A DNA stretch of 64,000 nucleotides from an uncultured Pseudoxanthomonas sp. (GTDB taxonomy: Bacteria; Pseudomonadota; Gammaproteobacteria; Xanthomonadales; Xanthomonadaceae): the NCBI GenBank assembly GCA_946479745.1, contig CAMLGZ010000003.1:186001-250000 (forward strand), given 5' to 3'. Position 1 is the first letter of the stretch. Each line of letters starts with the position of its first letter. The position numbers and the translations under genes are program-made. The notes beneath the pieces are model-generated. The model was not told the DNA's origin. It did no database searches and saw only the letters and a list, made by a program, of their open reading frames with translations. Positions 17,554-27,040 of this stretch are shown here, piece by piece.

Positions 17554-19739
17554 TCCGCATCCACGACGCAGCGGAAACCGACGCTGCCCGAGCGATCCTT
17601 GCATGGCGCCATCAGCAGATACTTGCCGTGCTGATCCAGTCGGTACGCCTGCGGAAAATACCAGTGCGAGGTCTGCGGACGATAAGCGCTGCCGCCGCGC
17701 AGCACCGCGGCGCGGGTATGGCTATCGAAGTATTCGTCGGTCCACTGCCAGACATTGCCGACCAGATCCAGGACTCCGAACGGGCTGGCGCCTTCGGGAT
17801 GCGCATCTACATCGGCCGACGGCAGCAACCTGCGTCCGCGATTCGGCGCCGGCACCGCCGCGGCATTCCAGGCACCGCCCCACGGATAGGCGCGCCCGTC
17901 ATTGCCTTGCGCGGCGTACTGCCATTCCCATTCGTGCGGCAGGCGCTTGCCCGCCCAGCGCGCGTAGGCGCGCGCGTCCTCGATCGACACCCAGGTCACC
18001 GGCTTATTCTCCCAGCCTGCCACGGGCGCACTTTCCACCCAGTGGCGCAGGAAGTTGTGATTATCGCGCGGCCGGTAATTGCTTTGATCGATAAAGCGCT
18101 TGAACTGCGCGTTGGTGACCGGAGTGCGGTCCATATGGAAGGCGCGCATCTGCATGCGCCTGCGATGTCCGCGGCGCGCACTGCTTTCCCAGGGGTACTG
18201 GAAGTCGACGCCGTCCCAGGTCTGGCCTTCGACCTCGATGCCGCCGACCACGAAGTCGAATTCGCCGGCAGGAATGGCGACCATATCTTCTGCAGGCTCG
18301 GCCACCGGCGCCGTGCGGGCGATCTCGACCAGGGTCTGCGGAATCGACTTCCACTGGTTCGACAGAGACTGCAACGGCGTCTTGGCGAAGCCCTTCATCA
18401 ATTCGAGGAAGGCTTCCAGATCCGGATCTGGCGTGTCTGGCGCCAGCGCCAGCACGGCGCCGTAGCCCTTCCCTTCCAGGCTCATGGACAACGTCGCCTT
18501 GCCATCGGCCAGGCGCGGCTGCAAAGCGACGCCGTTCCAGGCATCGAAATAGCGTGTGCCCTCGCTATGATCCACGGCGATCTGCTCGCCGCCCACTTCG
18601 TATTCGTTGCGGTTGACGAGGTTCCACATGGTCATGCCATCGCCGGGGAAACGGCTGGCGAACACGCCGGCCTGCAGAGTGGCGGCATACGGCTGCCAAT
18701 CCATGCTGACCATCAACGGCGCGAACTTTCGCTCGACCGCGGCGATGCGGCGCAGCGTCGCCGCATCACGCGCAGTGAACTGGTTCCAGATGCCCCAGAT
18801 ATTCTCCCAGGCGTTGTAGCCCACGCCATTGAAGAAGATGTACTGCAGATCGTTGCTGCGGTCGCGGCCCCAGCGATTCTCATAATTGATCATGTGGCGC
18901 GGTTCCAGCCACTTGAACTTGGCCACCGAGGGAATCACGTCCGCCGGCACTTTCTTGCCCCAGCTCTGCACATTCCAGATCAGATGCTCTTCGGCGCTGA
19001 TCGTGGATTCGGGCTGCACCACCACCGGGCGGCCCAGCGCGTCGCAAGCGTCGAAGAAGGCGCGCGGCACGCCGTTGTAGGTATCGCCGTTGATGCCGTC
19101 GGCGCCGGTTTCCTTGACCAGCCGCGCGATCGCCTGCCAGTCCGGTTCGCCTTGCTCGCGGGTACCGTTGTCCCAGGGCATGGTCGGCAGGAACACCTTC
19201 ACTCCGCGCCGGTGGAAATCGGCGACCACGCCGCGGATGCCTTCCACGCCGCCCGGCAGGTCGTGGATGAGATCGAACTGGTTGCGGTCGTCGATGCCGA
19301 TGTTGGGATAGATGTACCAGAGCAGCACGCTGTCCAGTCCGCCGAAGCGTTCCTCCAGGTCGTCCAGATAACGGTCGACGGTGTACTTTCCCATCGCCGC
19401 ATCATAGAAATAGCGGTCCTCGATCATCATCTGCGCATGCACGAAGTTGCGCTGCGCCCATTGCAGTTCCGGACGCCGGTAGTTGGCGTCGTCGTAACCG
19501 ATGCGGGTCAGATGCTCGCGGCGCCAGTCGCGCAGTTCGCGCAGCCAGTCGCCGGCGGTGCCGTTGACATCCATCTTCCAGTGACCGATCTCCGCGAACG
19601 GCCAGCCCGGCGCCTTGCCCGGCGTGGGCAGGTAGCGCTGTGTGGTGACGTGGGAGAACTTGTATTCGGTTTTGATCTCGGGCGGCTCGTCGTCGCGAGA
19701 GTCGGTCGGAGGGGCTGTGTTTTCCGGGCTTGCGGTCAT
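17550..19739 (-). CDS. Glycosidase-like domain fused to a SUMF1/FGE-type domain
   Basis: A 729-residue protein in two parts. Residues about 1-480 look like a TIM-barrel glycosidase-like domain, with repeated beta-strand/acid motifs such as GADGINGDTYNG and VVQPESTIS, but I do not recognise a numbered GH family. Residues about 484-729 are a formylglycine-generating-enzyme (SUMF1/EgtB/PvdO) fold: MVAIPAGEF, FHMDRTPVTNAQFKRFI, LPHEWEWQYAAQG, DLVGNVWQWTDEYF, VLRGGS and a GFR ending. The cysteine pair that FGE uses after RGGS is absent (AYRPQ follows), so sulfatase activation is unlikely. It has no signal peptide. It begins 35 bases after the kinase gene and overlaps the GH127 gene. I start at the ATG at 19739; the frame is open to 20126 inside the kinase gene. 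Confidence 0.8.
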   Translation of the reverse strand: MTASPENTAPPTDSRDDEPPEIKTEYKFSHVTTQRYLPTPGKAPGWPFAEIGHWKMDVNGTAGDWLRELRDWRREHLTRIGYDDANYRRPELQWAQRNFVHAQMMIEDRYFYDAAMGKYTVDRYLDDLEERFGGLDSVLLWYIYPNIGIDDRNQFDLIHDLPGGVEGIRGVVADFHRRGVKVFLPTMPWDNGTREQGEPDWQAIARLVKETGADGINGDTYNGVPRAFFDACDALGRPVVVQPESTISAEEHLIWNVQSWGKKVPADVIPSVAKFKWLEPRHMINYENRWGRDRSNDLQYIFFNGVGYNAWENIWGIWNQFTARDAATLRRIAAVERKFAPLMVSMDWQPYAATLQAGVFASRFPGDGMTMWNLVNRNEYEVGGEQIAVDHSEGTRYFDAWNGVALQPRLADGKATLSMSLEGKGYGAVLALAPDTPDPDLEAFLELMKGFAKTPLQSLSNQWKSIPQTLVEIARTAPVAEPAEDMVAIPAGEFDFVVGGIEVEGQTWDGVDFQYPWESSARRGHRRRMQMRAFHMDRTPVTNAQFKRFIDQSNYRPRDNHNFLRHWVESAPVAGWENKPVTWVSIEDARAYARWAGKRLPHEWEWQYAAQGNDGRAYPWGGAWNAAAVPAPNRGRRLLPSADVDAHPEGASPFGVLDLVGNVWQWTDEYFDSHTRAAVLRGGSAYRPQTSHWYFPQAYRLDQHGKYLLMAPCKDRSGSVGFRCVVDAE

Positions 19740-19774
19740 GGTCTGGGGGTTTCGGAATCGATTGGAAGCGAGTG

Positions 19775-20725
19775 TCACACAAGGCCGCAATAAGCGGCGA
19801 GGGCGCGGTTGGCGGTTGGCGCGTGGCGGTCGTGCGAGCGCAGCATGGCTTCCACTTCTATCCGTTGCGGAATGCTGGATTGTGCGCCCAATCGCGTGCA
19901 GGCCAAGGCCGACGCCGCGCATGCGTAGCGCAGGGCCGCGGGAAGCGGGTCGCCCAGGTTGAGCGCAGCGACCAGAGCGCCGCAGAAAGTGTCCCCGGCA
20001 GCAGTGGTATCGACCGCCTGGACCTTGAAGCCGGATTGCAGAAAGAACTCCGCACCCTGCCGCGCGCAGCAACCGCGCGCGCCCAGGGTCACCACCACGC
20101 AGGGCACGTCCAGCAGCGCCAGGCATTCGGCCACGCTGCCGCGATGTCCGGTGACGGTAGCCAGCTCGCCCTCGTTGACGATCAGCACGTCGATCGACCG
20201 CAACAGTTCGGTGGGCAATGCCTGCGCTGGCGCGGCGTTCAACACCACCTGCACATCGGCCGTGCGCGCTGCGAACGCGAAAGCGGTCACCGCTTCCATG
20301 GGCGTTTCCAGCTGCAACAACAGATGGCTCACCGCCTGCAATGGAGGCAACTCATCGCCGCGCAATGCCGCGTTGGCGCCGGGCGCGACGGTGATCGCAT
20401 TCTCGGCATCGTCGGACAGGCAGATGAAGGCGGTGCCGGTCGGCTGCCCGCTACGCACCACCCGCACGGCTACGCCCGCATCGGCCAGGGAGTCCTCGAT
20501 GGTTTTCGCGAATGGATCGTTGCCCAGTGCCAGCAGCATGCTGGTATCGACGCCGCCCGCGCGCGCGCAAGCCACCGCCTGATTGGCGCCTTTGCCGCCG
20601 GGGAAGGTCGCGAACTCGCGCCCGAGCACGGTTTCTCCAGGGGCGGGCACGTGCGAGGCGCGCACCACAAAATCCAGATTGGCCGATCCGGCCACCAGCA
20701 AGGTGCTGCGCACGCTTGCATTCAT
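19775..20725 (-). CDS. PfkB-family carbohydrate kinase, ribokinase-like
   Basis: A 316-residue cytoplasmic sugar kinase of the ribokinase branch. It shows the N-terminal signature [15 protein letters not shown], the ATP-site [11 protein letters not shown], and the C-terminal [10 protein letters not shown] with the catalytic Asp. The ribokinase features ([20 protein letters not shown] and the GGKGANQA box) are strong. In this cluster it probably phosphorylates the pentose or other sugar released by the neighbouring glycosidases. Its ATG overlaps the stop of the upstream serine hydrolase by four bases. Confidence 0.87.
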   Translation of the reverse strand: MNASVRSTLLVAGSANLDFVVRASHVPAPGETVLGREFATFPGGKGANQAVACARAGGVDTSMLLALGNDPFAKTIEDSLADAGVAVRVVRSGQPTGTAFICLSDDAENAITVAPGANAALRGDELPPLQAVSHLLLQLETPMEAVTAFAFAARTADVQVVLNAAPAQALPTELLRSIDVLIVNEGELATVTGHRGSVAECLALLDVPCVVVTLGARGCCARQGAEFFLQSGFKVQAVDTTAAGDTFCGALVAALNLGDPLPAALRYACAASALACTRLGAQSSIPQRIEVEAMLRSHDRHAPTANRALAAYCGLV

Positions 20726-22068
20726 GGCGTCAACGCCCGGTAGACCAGATTGTAGAAAGGCGTGCTGATTCGCGGCAGATCGTTGGCCGCGCCGTTGGGC
20801 AGATGCTGCAACAGCAGGATCGAGATCATTTTTTCTTTCGGGTCGATGGAGAAATAAGTGGAAGCCGCCCCGGACCAGCCGAACTGCCCGGCCGGACCCA
20901 GGCGGCCCTTGCCTGCCGGATCCAGCAGCACTGAGCCGCCCAGCCCGAAGCCTTCCGCGTCGCTGAATTGGGTCACGGGCCGATCCAGGAAAGTCAGTTG
21001 GTTGACCGTCATCTGCTCAACGGTCTTGCGGTTGAGGATCGTTACGCCGTCCAGTCTGCCGCCATCGAGCAGCATCCGGCAAAAGCGCATGAAGTCAGGC
21101 GCGGTGGAATACAGACCGCCTGCGCCGCTGGGATATGGGTTGAGCATCTGGCCCGGATGCAGCGCGCTTGGGCCTTGGTCCAACCGCAACTTCCCGTCTG
21201 CACCCATCGTTGTGATATCCACGATGCGGTCGCGCTTGGCAGTCGCAACGCTGAAGCCAGTGTCGTCCATGCGCAGCGGAGCGAGGATGCGTTGCTGCAC
21301 GAATGCATCGAAGCGTTGTCCACTCACGACTTCCACAATGCGTGCGGCTACTTCCATCTGGGTGCCGTCATAACGGAAACGCGTGCCCGGCTCGACTGCA
21401 AGCGGCACCTTGGAGAGGCGTTCGGAAAATTCTGCCAGGTCCGCCGATCCATGCAGATCTGCACGCTCCAACAGCTTGGTCGCCTCTTCGTTGCCTGCAG
21501 TCGCGAAACCGGCGGTGTGGGTCAGCAACTGACGCAGGGTGATCTTGGCGGTCGCCGGACGCAGCTCGGGCTTGTCGGCGCTGCCGCCGATGAAGACCTG
21601 CATGGCGGAAAATTCCGGCAGGTGCTTCCCGACCGGATCGTCGAGATTCAGCTTGCCCTCTTCCACCAACATCAATACGGCGACCGTGGCCACCGTCTTG
21701 GTCATGGAATAGATGCGGAAAATGGAATCCTTGCGCATGGGCGAGGTGCGGGCCAGGTCGCGATAGCCGTAGGCCTGCGACTGGACTATCGCACCGTCTT
21801 TCGAAACCAAGCTGACCGCGCCCAGGTAGCCCTGCGCATCGGTCGCATGCTCAAGAAAGCCATCCAACCGCTGCAGGCGTTCTGCCGAGAGCCGAGGAGA
21901 GTCGGCGCCCGCGCCTGCAACGTTGGTTGGCGAAGGAGGCGCGGCGACAGCAGCGACCGAAGCCAGACTGAGTACGATGCCGCACAACAAAGGGAAGAAG
22001 CGTGTCAGCACCCGCAACCCCGACGCAGGGGAATCCGCCGACGATGGCGGCCATCCGCCTTCGGGCAA
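20722..22068 (-). CDS. Exported serine hydrolase, class C beta-lactamase/esterase fold
   Basis: A 448-residue member of the beta-lactamase superfamily. The serine nucleophile lies in SMTK (Ser121, Lys124) and the second-motif Tyr in [11 protein letters not shown] hydrophobic segment near residues 20-43 ending VAAVAAPP is a signal peptide, so it acts in the periplasm or outside. The first ATG at 22068 leaves an unusually long, proline-rich lead before that segment; a GTG near residue 20 would give a better signal peptide. In a polysaccharide cluster such proteins often act as sugar-ester esterases rather than on antibiotics, which is inference here. It is translationally coupled to the kinase. 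Confidence 0.85.
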   Translation of the reverse strand: MPEGGWPPSSADSPASGLRVLTRFFPLLCGIVLSLASVAAVAAPPSPTNVAGAGADSPRLSAERLQRLDGFLEHATDAQGYLGAVSLVSKDGAIVQSQAYGYRDLARTSPMRKDSIFRIYSMTKTVATVAVLMLVEEGKLNLDDPVGKHLPEFSAMQVFIGGSADKPELRPATAKITLRQLLTHTAGFATAGNEEATKLLERADLHGSADLAEFSERLSKVPLAVEPGTRFRYDGTQMEVAARIVEVVSGQRFDAFVQQRILAPLRMDDTGFSVATAKRDRIVDITTMGADGKLRLDQGPSALHPGQMLNPYPSGAGGLYSTAPDFMRFCRMLLDGGRLDGVTILNRKTVEQMTVNQLTFLDRPVTQFSDAEGFGLGGSVLLDPAGKGRLGPAGQFGWSGAASTYFSIDPKEKMISILLLQHLPNGAANDLPRISTPFYNLVYRALTP

Positions 22069-22155
22069 GGCAAGCTTGACCCGATACGCAGGCAGGTGTA
22101 CGCCATCGACAACTCAGCTATCAAAAAAATTGATCTGGTGCGTGAACGGGGACAT

Positions 22156-24390
22156 TCAGAACGTGTACTCATAGGTCAGCGAGACCATGCGGCCACGGCC
22201 GGCGAAGTAGTTCTTGAAGAAGTCCACCTGCGACCAGCTGAGCACGTACTGCTTGTCGGTCAGGTTCTCGATGCCAACGGTGAAGCGTCCGATGTTCTCG
22301 ACCCGGTAGTTCACGCTCAGGTCGAACAAGGTGTAGCCATCGGTATGTTCTTCGAACTCGAACAGTCGCCCATCAAACGGACGCACCTCTTGAGCCGAGA
22401 GATCACGCGACAGCAGCTTGGTTCCGTTCAAGGTGACGTCGCCATTGGGACTGAAGTTCCAGGTAATCCAGGCGCCGATCTTGTCCGGATTGATGTCCGA
22501 CACGCCCATCGGCTTGTTCAGGCCGCCGGCCGGGTAATCTCCATTCAGCGCTGCGTTCCAGAACGCCGTTTTGCCGCGAATACGCGAATACAACGCACCG
22601 GCCTTCCACTGCGGATTGAACCTCCAGTCACCACTCAGCTCCACGCCCTTGATCTGGGTGGGTGCGCGGTTGAGCACGAAATCGTTGGTCGCCGGATCCA
22701 CCGACAGCGAAGTGCCGAACGGCGAACGGGAGTCGTAATACGAACCGCTGAACGATCCGCGTGCGCCGCGCCAGTTGAAACCATATTCGCGGTTGTCCAC
22801 CACGATGGCCTGCAGGTCGCTGATACGATCCACCGATTGTCCTGGCACCTGGATGTTGCGCAACGGGATGCCGATATTCGGTAGGCTGAATCCTTCGCCG
22901 TAGGAAGCGAACACGGACCATTCGTCGGTGATACGCCAGATGGCGCCGAAGTTGAGCAGGTCCTCGGTATATTCGACGCCGCCGCCTTGCACGAACACGC
23001 TATGGCGGAACGGTGTTGTAGTGTAGCTGTCCACATGCAGTTCGCCGTCTTCGCGACGGGCGCCGCCACTCAGGGTCACCGGGCCGATGTCGTAGCTGAG
23101 CTGCGCGTAAGGCGCAACGCTGGTGTACTCCATGGGCGGAACCCAAAGGCGATTGGTCAATGCGAGCCGCTGTTGAGCCTCGTCATAGACGTAGTCGACG
23201 CCTGCACGCAGCTCCAGCCCGGACACGCCGAACAGATCCGAACGCGTCCACGACGGACGGAAGCCCCACTTCTTGCTGTCGATTTCCGACTGGTCGTAGA
23301 TGCGTTCGGCGCCGGCCGGCAGCGGCCAGACCAGCTGGCGGTCGTCGCCGTTTTCCGGCAGGTAGCGCATTTGCTGATCGGCCCAATAGCCGTTCAGCAC
23401 CAGCGTGCCACCGAAGAAGTCGCCGTGCGTGTACAGCAGGTTGAGCTGTTCGAAGTCGTTGAACTCGGCTTTGCTGCCGAAGATGTGCCCACGCTCGGAG
23501 GTGTTGGTGACCGGATTGGCGCAGGTGCCGGGGCGGCAGCCTTCGACCTGGATGTAGTCGCCGTTGCCTTCGATCTTGAAGTGGCTGTAGCTGGCCTGCA
23601 GGCGCTGCACGCCGTCTTCGCCGAAGTTGATGCCGCCCTTCAGGAACAGGTTGTTGGCCATCGAATCGGATACAGAACCGCTGGTGTTCATGCCCACGCG
23701 ACGGCCGTCGGCGTCGTAGGAGATGCCGCGATCGATAGCGGACAATCCGACCACGAAGTCATAGTTGTCCTGTTTGTGCAGCCAGTTGGCGCCCACTTTC
23801 CAGCCGCTGCTGTCGTTGCCGAACTGGGTGGACCAGCGGGTCAGGATGCGGAATTCGTTGCCTTCTTTCTGCGGCACGCTGGAAATGTAGTTGATGATGC
23901 CGCCCGCCGCGCCGATGCCTTCGGAAGCCGACGGACCGTTGATGACCTCAATACGATCGACGATGCCCATGTCGGTGAAGGTGGCGTTGCGGCCACCTTC
24001 GCGCAGCGGCGAGCCCTGCGGCACGCCATCGAACAGGCGCAGCGCGATGCGGCCGCGCAGGGTTTCGCCGGTGTTGCTCATGGCCTGCGACGATTCGGCA
24101 TAGCCGGGCACGGTACGGGCGAGGACCGCCGTCGCATCGTCGGTAACGGCCAGGGTGTGCTTGATCTCTTCCTTCGAAACCAGAGTGACCGCGCCCGGGA
24201 TCTTGTCGATCGCCTTGGGGCTGCGCGAGCCGGTGACGATCACCGTATCCAGATCGGTTGCATCGGCTTGCTGGCTATCGGCCGTGGGGGCCGGTTCGGC
24301 CGCCGCTACGGCCGCCTGTTGCGCATGGACGCTGGCGCTGACGGCAGCCGCCAGCAGGAAAACGCCGAATGTGGCCGGTACGTGCTTCAT
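22156..24390 (-). CDS. TonB-dependent outer-membrane receptor
   Basis: A 744-residue receptor. The signal peptide is cleaved near VHAQ, followed by a linker, the TonB-box-like TDLDTVIVTGSR, a plug domain with IEVINGPSASEGIGAAGGIINYI, and a long beta-barrel ending in an aromatic residue (YEYTF). The first Met at 24390 fits the signal peptide; the open frame to 24534 does not. The plug resembles siderophore-receptor types, but its position 87 bases in front of a glycan-degradation gene string suggests an oligosaccharide substrate. It would import ligand with energy from TonB-ExbBD. It is the first gene of the probable operon running down to the GH127 gene. Confidence 0.9.
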   Translation of the reverse strand: MKHVPATFGVFLLAAAVSASVHAQQAAVAAAEPAPTADSQQADATDLDTVIVTGSRSPKAIDKIPGAVTLVSKEEIKHTLAVTDDATAVLARTVPGYAESSQAMSNTGETLRGRIALRLFDGVPQGSPLREGGRNATFTDMGIVDRIEVINGPSASEGIGAAGGIINYISSVPQKEGNEFRILTRWSTQFGNDSSGWKVGANWLHKQDNYDFVVGLSAIDRGISYDADGRRVGMNTSGSVSDSMANNLFLKGGINFGEDGVQRLQASYSHFKIEGNGDYIQVEGCRPGTCANPVTNTSERGHIFGSKAEFNDFEQLNLLYTHGDFFGGTLVLNGYWADQQMRYLPENGDDRQLVWPLPAGAERIYDQSEIDSKKWGFRPSWTRSDLFGVSGLELRAGVDYVYDEAQQRLALTNRLWVPPMEYTSVAPYAQLSYDIGPVTLSGGARREDGELHVDSYTTTPFRHSVFVQGGGVEYTEDLLNFGAIWRITDEWSVFASYGEGFSLPNIGIPLRNIQVPGQSVDRISDLQAIVVDNREYGFNWRGARGSFSGSYYDSRSPFGTSLSVDPATNDFVLNRAPTQIKGVELSGDWRFNPQWKAGALYSRIRGKTAFWNAALNGDYPAGGLNKPMGVSDINPDKIGAWITWNFSPNGDVTLNGTKLLSRDLSAQEVRPFDGRLFEFEEHTDGYTLFDLSVNYRVENIGRFTVGIENLTDKQYVLSWSQVDFFKNYFAGRGRMVSLTYEYTF

Positions 24391-24867
24391 TGTGTTGGTC
24401 TCTAGGTTTTTTGTACTTATCAAGAGACGCGGCGAATGCGCGGCTCCCCCGTTTGCGTATGCGCGTCGGCAGTTCGCGGATGCGATCTGCGTGCCAAGCA
24501 TCCCCTCCAAGACGCTTACGTACAGCCCCGACAATGGACGGGAGACTAGGCGTTGGCGGAAGGGAATAGAACCGGGGCGAACTATGTTCAGAGTCTAGTT
24601 TTTGTTGCTTACCGAATGCGCGGTTCATGACGCATTGCAGCATGAATGTGCCGGCGAATTAAAAGTGCGGGGGCGCCGTCGCGCTCCGTAGAGCCGAGCT
24701 TGCTCGGCTGCATTTCGCCGCAAACCAGGCCAAGTACTGACGTCATCCCAGCGAACGCAGGGATCCATTTTGCTCTGGCCCTATGCCGTGATCGGTTGTG
24801 CGCGAAAGTCAAAATCAAGATGGATCCCAGCCTTCGCTGGGATGACGTCGAGGGAAATTCCGTGCGC
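24391..24867. other. Intergenic region with repeats, no gene recognised
   Basis: The 477-base gap contains the receptor's leader, a 25-base hairpin arm (AGAGCCGAGCTTGCTCGGCT, 24691) shared with 47271 and 61821, and an inverted pair at 24739-24850. That pair is GACGTCATCCCAGCGAACGC against GCCTTCGCTGGGATGACGTC. A related copy of the second family lies at about 30753-30785. The receptor promoter must lie in the first 150 bases. Confidence 0.75.
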
Positions 24868-25749
24868 TCAACCGTTGACCGCCTTCATCGCCGCCCTGCT
24901 CTCTTCCAGGAACACGGTGACCAACCGGATGCGGATCGTAGAGCGCGACCATACGATGCCGATCTGCCGCGGCACGCTTTCTTCCGGCAACGGCAGGCGC
25001 ACCAGCTTCAAGCCTTCCGGCCACGGCTTGGCCCAATCCGGCACCAGCGAAACTCCCAGCCCGCGGTCGACCATCACCGCAATCGCGTTGAGCGCATTGA
25101 GTTCGAACCGCTCGTGCGGGGTGATGCCCACGCGCTGCAGATATTCCTCGGCCTGCCGTCCGCCCCAGTGGTTGCGGTCGTAGCGGATCAGCGGCTGCGT
25201 AGCCAGCAGTTCATGCGGATCGCGGCCGGCCATGCTTTCCGGCGCAAGCACCACCAGCGGTTCTTCACGCAACAACTGCCAATTGCAGGTCTTGGGCAAA
25301 GTGTAAGGCGCGTGCAGCACGATCGCCGCATCCAGTTCCCCGCCTTCCACGGCCCGGTAGAGATCGGCCGAATAGCCCGGCTTGATGAATACGTTGATCT
25401 CGGGAAACTTCTCCACCATCCGCGCCAGGATGTCGGGCAGCATGCCGGCCAGCGCGGTCGGGCAGGCGCCCAGCCGCAGTTCTCCCGAGATCGCATTGTC
25501 GTTGGCCAGGCTGCGCAGGTCGGCCACGTCGCGCAACAGATCGCGGCTGCGTTGCAGGATGCGCGAGCCTTCCTCGGTCACGCTCACCGTGCGCCCCACC
25601 CGCGCGATCAGCGGCGCGCCGATTTCGCGTTCCAGCGTGCGGATCTGCTGCGCCACCGCCGCCGGAGTGATGTTGAGCAAACGCGCGGCCGCGGCCATGG
25701 AACCGCGATCCACGACCGCCACGAAGGTTTTCAGGAATTGGGTGTCCAC
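24868..25749 (-). CDS. LysR-family transcriptional regulator
   Basis: From a GTG at 25749 this is a 293-residue LysR protein: a winged helix-turn-helix (TQFLKTFVAVVDRGSMAAAA, LLNITPAAVAQQIRTLERE) and a LysR substrate domain with ELRLGACPTALAGMLP. The GTG has AGAGA about six bases in front of it and gives the normal family start (FLKTFV shortly after residue 1). The frame is open upstream to 25902 and would add a hydrophobic, signal-peptide-like stretch, which makes no sense for a cytoplasmic regulator. It is divergent from the oxygenase gene at 25922 and probably controls it. Confidence 0.87.
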   Translation of the reverse strand: MDTQFLKTFVAVVDRGSMAAAARLLNITPAAVAQQIRTLEREIGAPLIARVGRTVSVTEEGSRILQRSRDLLRDVADLRSLANDNAISGELRLGACPTALAGMLPDILARMVEKFPEINVFIKPGYSADLYRAVEGGELDAAIVLHAPYTLPKTCNWQLLREEPLVVLAPESMAGRDPHELLATQPLIRYDRNHWGGRQAEEYLQRVGITPHERFELNALNAIAVMVDRGLGVSLVPDWAKPWPEGLKLVRLPLPEESVPRQIGIVWSRSTIRIRLVTVFLEESRAAMKAVNG

Positions 25750-25921
25750 GTGGTTTCTCTGGGCGTAAGCGGCAGACGGAGGCAAGGCGGCGAACGCCGA
25801 CGCGGCGCTGCAGGACAACACCGCAAGCATACTCAAAAGATAGCCGTGCATGCTTGTTGCGAAAGTCATGTGCTTGCAGGATTGCTCGCGCCTTCCGTGC
25901 ACACATGGGCCCGATCACGCT

Positions 25922-26710
25922 ATGGACTATCCACGCGCCTCCCCGGAACAGATCGATTTCTTCAACGAACACGGCTATCTGGTCGTGGCCGGCGCCGTCC
26001 CGCAGACGGATTTGGACACTTTGGAGTCCTATTGCGACCTGCTGTTGCAGGACAAGGAAAAGCTGGCCAACGATTGGGCCTGGGATGCGAACGAGGCTCG
26101 CGAGAACCGCAGCTTCCGCATCGTGCAGTCCACCCCGACGCTGGTCTGGCAGGACATCGCCGATCAGCCCTACCGCCGCTGGCTGGCAGCGTTCTCTTCG
26201 CAGCTGATGGGAATGCCTTTGGAATTCTGGTACGACCAGTTCCTGGGCAAGCCGCCGGGCAAGAGCGTGCCCACCGAATGGCACCAGGACGAAGGCTACT
26301 GGGGCCGCAACCTGGCCGACCGCGGCATCACTGGTTGGATTCCGCTGCAGGATGTCGATGCCGTCAACGGCTGCATGCATTTCATCGATGGCGGCCATCT
26401 AGAGGGCGTGCTGGAGCACAAATTGGTGGAAGGCGTGCAAAGCGACCTGCTGGTATGCGAGGTGGATGCGATTCGCACCGTGGTCTGTCCAATGCGCCGC
26501 GGCGATGTGGCCTTTCATCACTCGAAGACGCCGCACATGAGCACCGCCAACAATGGCACCGGCTGGCGCAAGGCGGTCACCAACCATCTGCAGGCGGTGG
26601 GTGCCGGTGGTGAAGGCGGCCATTATCCGTGGCGGGTCAAGGTCAACCAGAAGACGGGCGCGCGCACGATCCCCGAGAGCCGGCCGATGGACGATGCGGA
26701 CAAACCGTAA
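25922..26710 (+). CDS. Phytanoyl-CoA dioxygenase (PhyH)-family oxygenase
   Basis: A 262-residue non-haem iron, 2-oxoglutarate-dependent oxygenase. The iron-binding HxD is His121 and Asp123 in EWHQDEGYW, and the distal His is in DVAFHHSKTPHMS (about His199/200). The strand context CMHFIDGGHLEG is typical of the family. Family members hydroxylate small molecules, often acyl or amino-acid derivatives. Nothing in the sequence fixes the substrate. It lies divergent from a LysR regulator that probably responds to the same compound. The stop is followed by a hairpin-rich gap. Confidence 0.87.
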   Translation: MDYPRASPEQIDFFNEHGYLVVAGAVPQTDLDTLESYCDLLLQDKEKLANDWAWDANEARENRSFRIVQSTPTLVWQDIADQPYRRWLAAFSSQLMGMPLEFWYDQFLGKPPGKSVPTEWHQDEGYWGRNLADRGITGWIPLQDVDAVNGCMHFIDGGHLEGVLEHKLVEGVQSDLLVCEVDAIRTVVCPMRRGDVAFHHSKTPHMSTANNGTGWRKAVTNHLQAVGAGGEGGHYPWRVKVNQKTGARTIPESRPMDDADKP

Positions 26711-27040
26711 TTCGCCGTGACGCGACCCTCTGGATATCAGCGCGGAAAAGTGAAATAGAACCGCTCTCCCGCAAGCGGGAGAGGGTGCCGCAGGCGGGTG
26801 AGGGCAGGCGGAGTCGATTGACTTCGGCCTCCAGCATCGTTTCGAACGTCGGTTTCTTGGCCTCTACGCTCGATGCACCAACACAAAGCCAAACATTTTC
26901 GGCTCCGTTCCCCCTCATCCGGCCTGCCGGCCACCCCGTATCAAGTACGGGGCAGGCTCTTCTCCCGTTAACGGCGCCTGCAGGGTGTGCAAGGCTGAGA
27001 AGGGTTCGATTCCACATGGGATCCGTATGCCTGTTGCGCC
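26711..27040. other. Intergenic region of repeats, no gene recognised
   Basis: This is a 330-base gap between convergent genes. It contains GCTCTCCCGCAAGCGGGAGA (26763), which forms a short hairpin, and a partner half further on (GGCCTGCCGGCC and CTCTTCTCCCG, 26920-26970). Together they look like a long imperfect inverted repeat. Reading frames here are short and unconserved-looking. Confidence 0.6.

Noticed and set aside
17550..19739. Sulfatase-maturing formylglycine-generating enzyme
   Set aside because: The SUMF1 fold is present but the catalytic cysteine pair is missing and no sulfatase gene is in the window.
17628..19793. 721-codon open frame opposite the barrel-SUMF1 gene
   Set aside because: It is arginine/alanine/histidine-rich without domains. 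In GC-rich DNA the antisense of a real gene is often open, and the minus-strand gene has clear motifs.
20722..22068. Beta-lactamase conferring antibiotic resistance
   Set aside because: SxxK and Tyr motifs are shared with esterases and peptidases; the gene is coupled to a sugar kinase, so a resistance role is unlikely.
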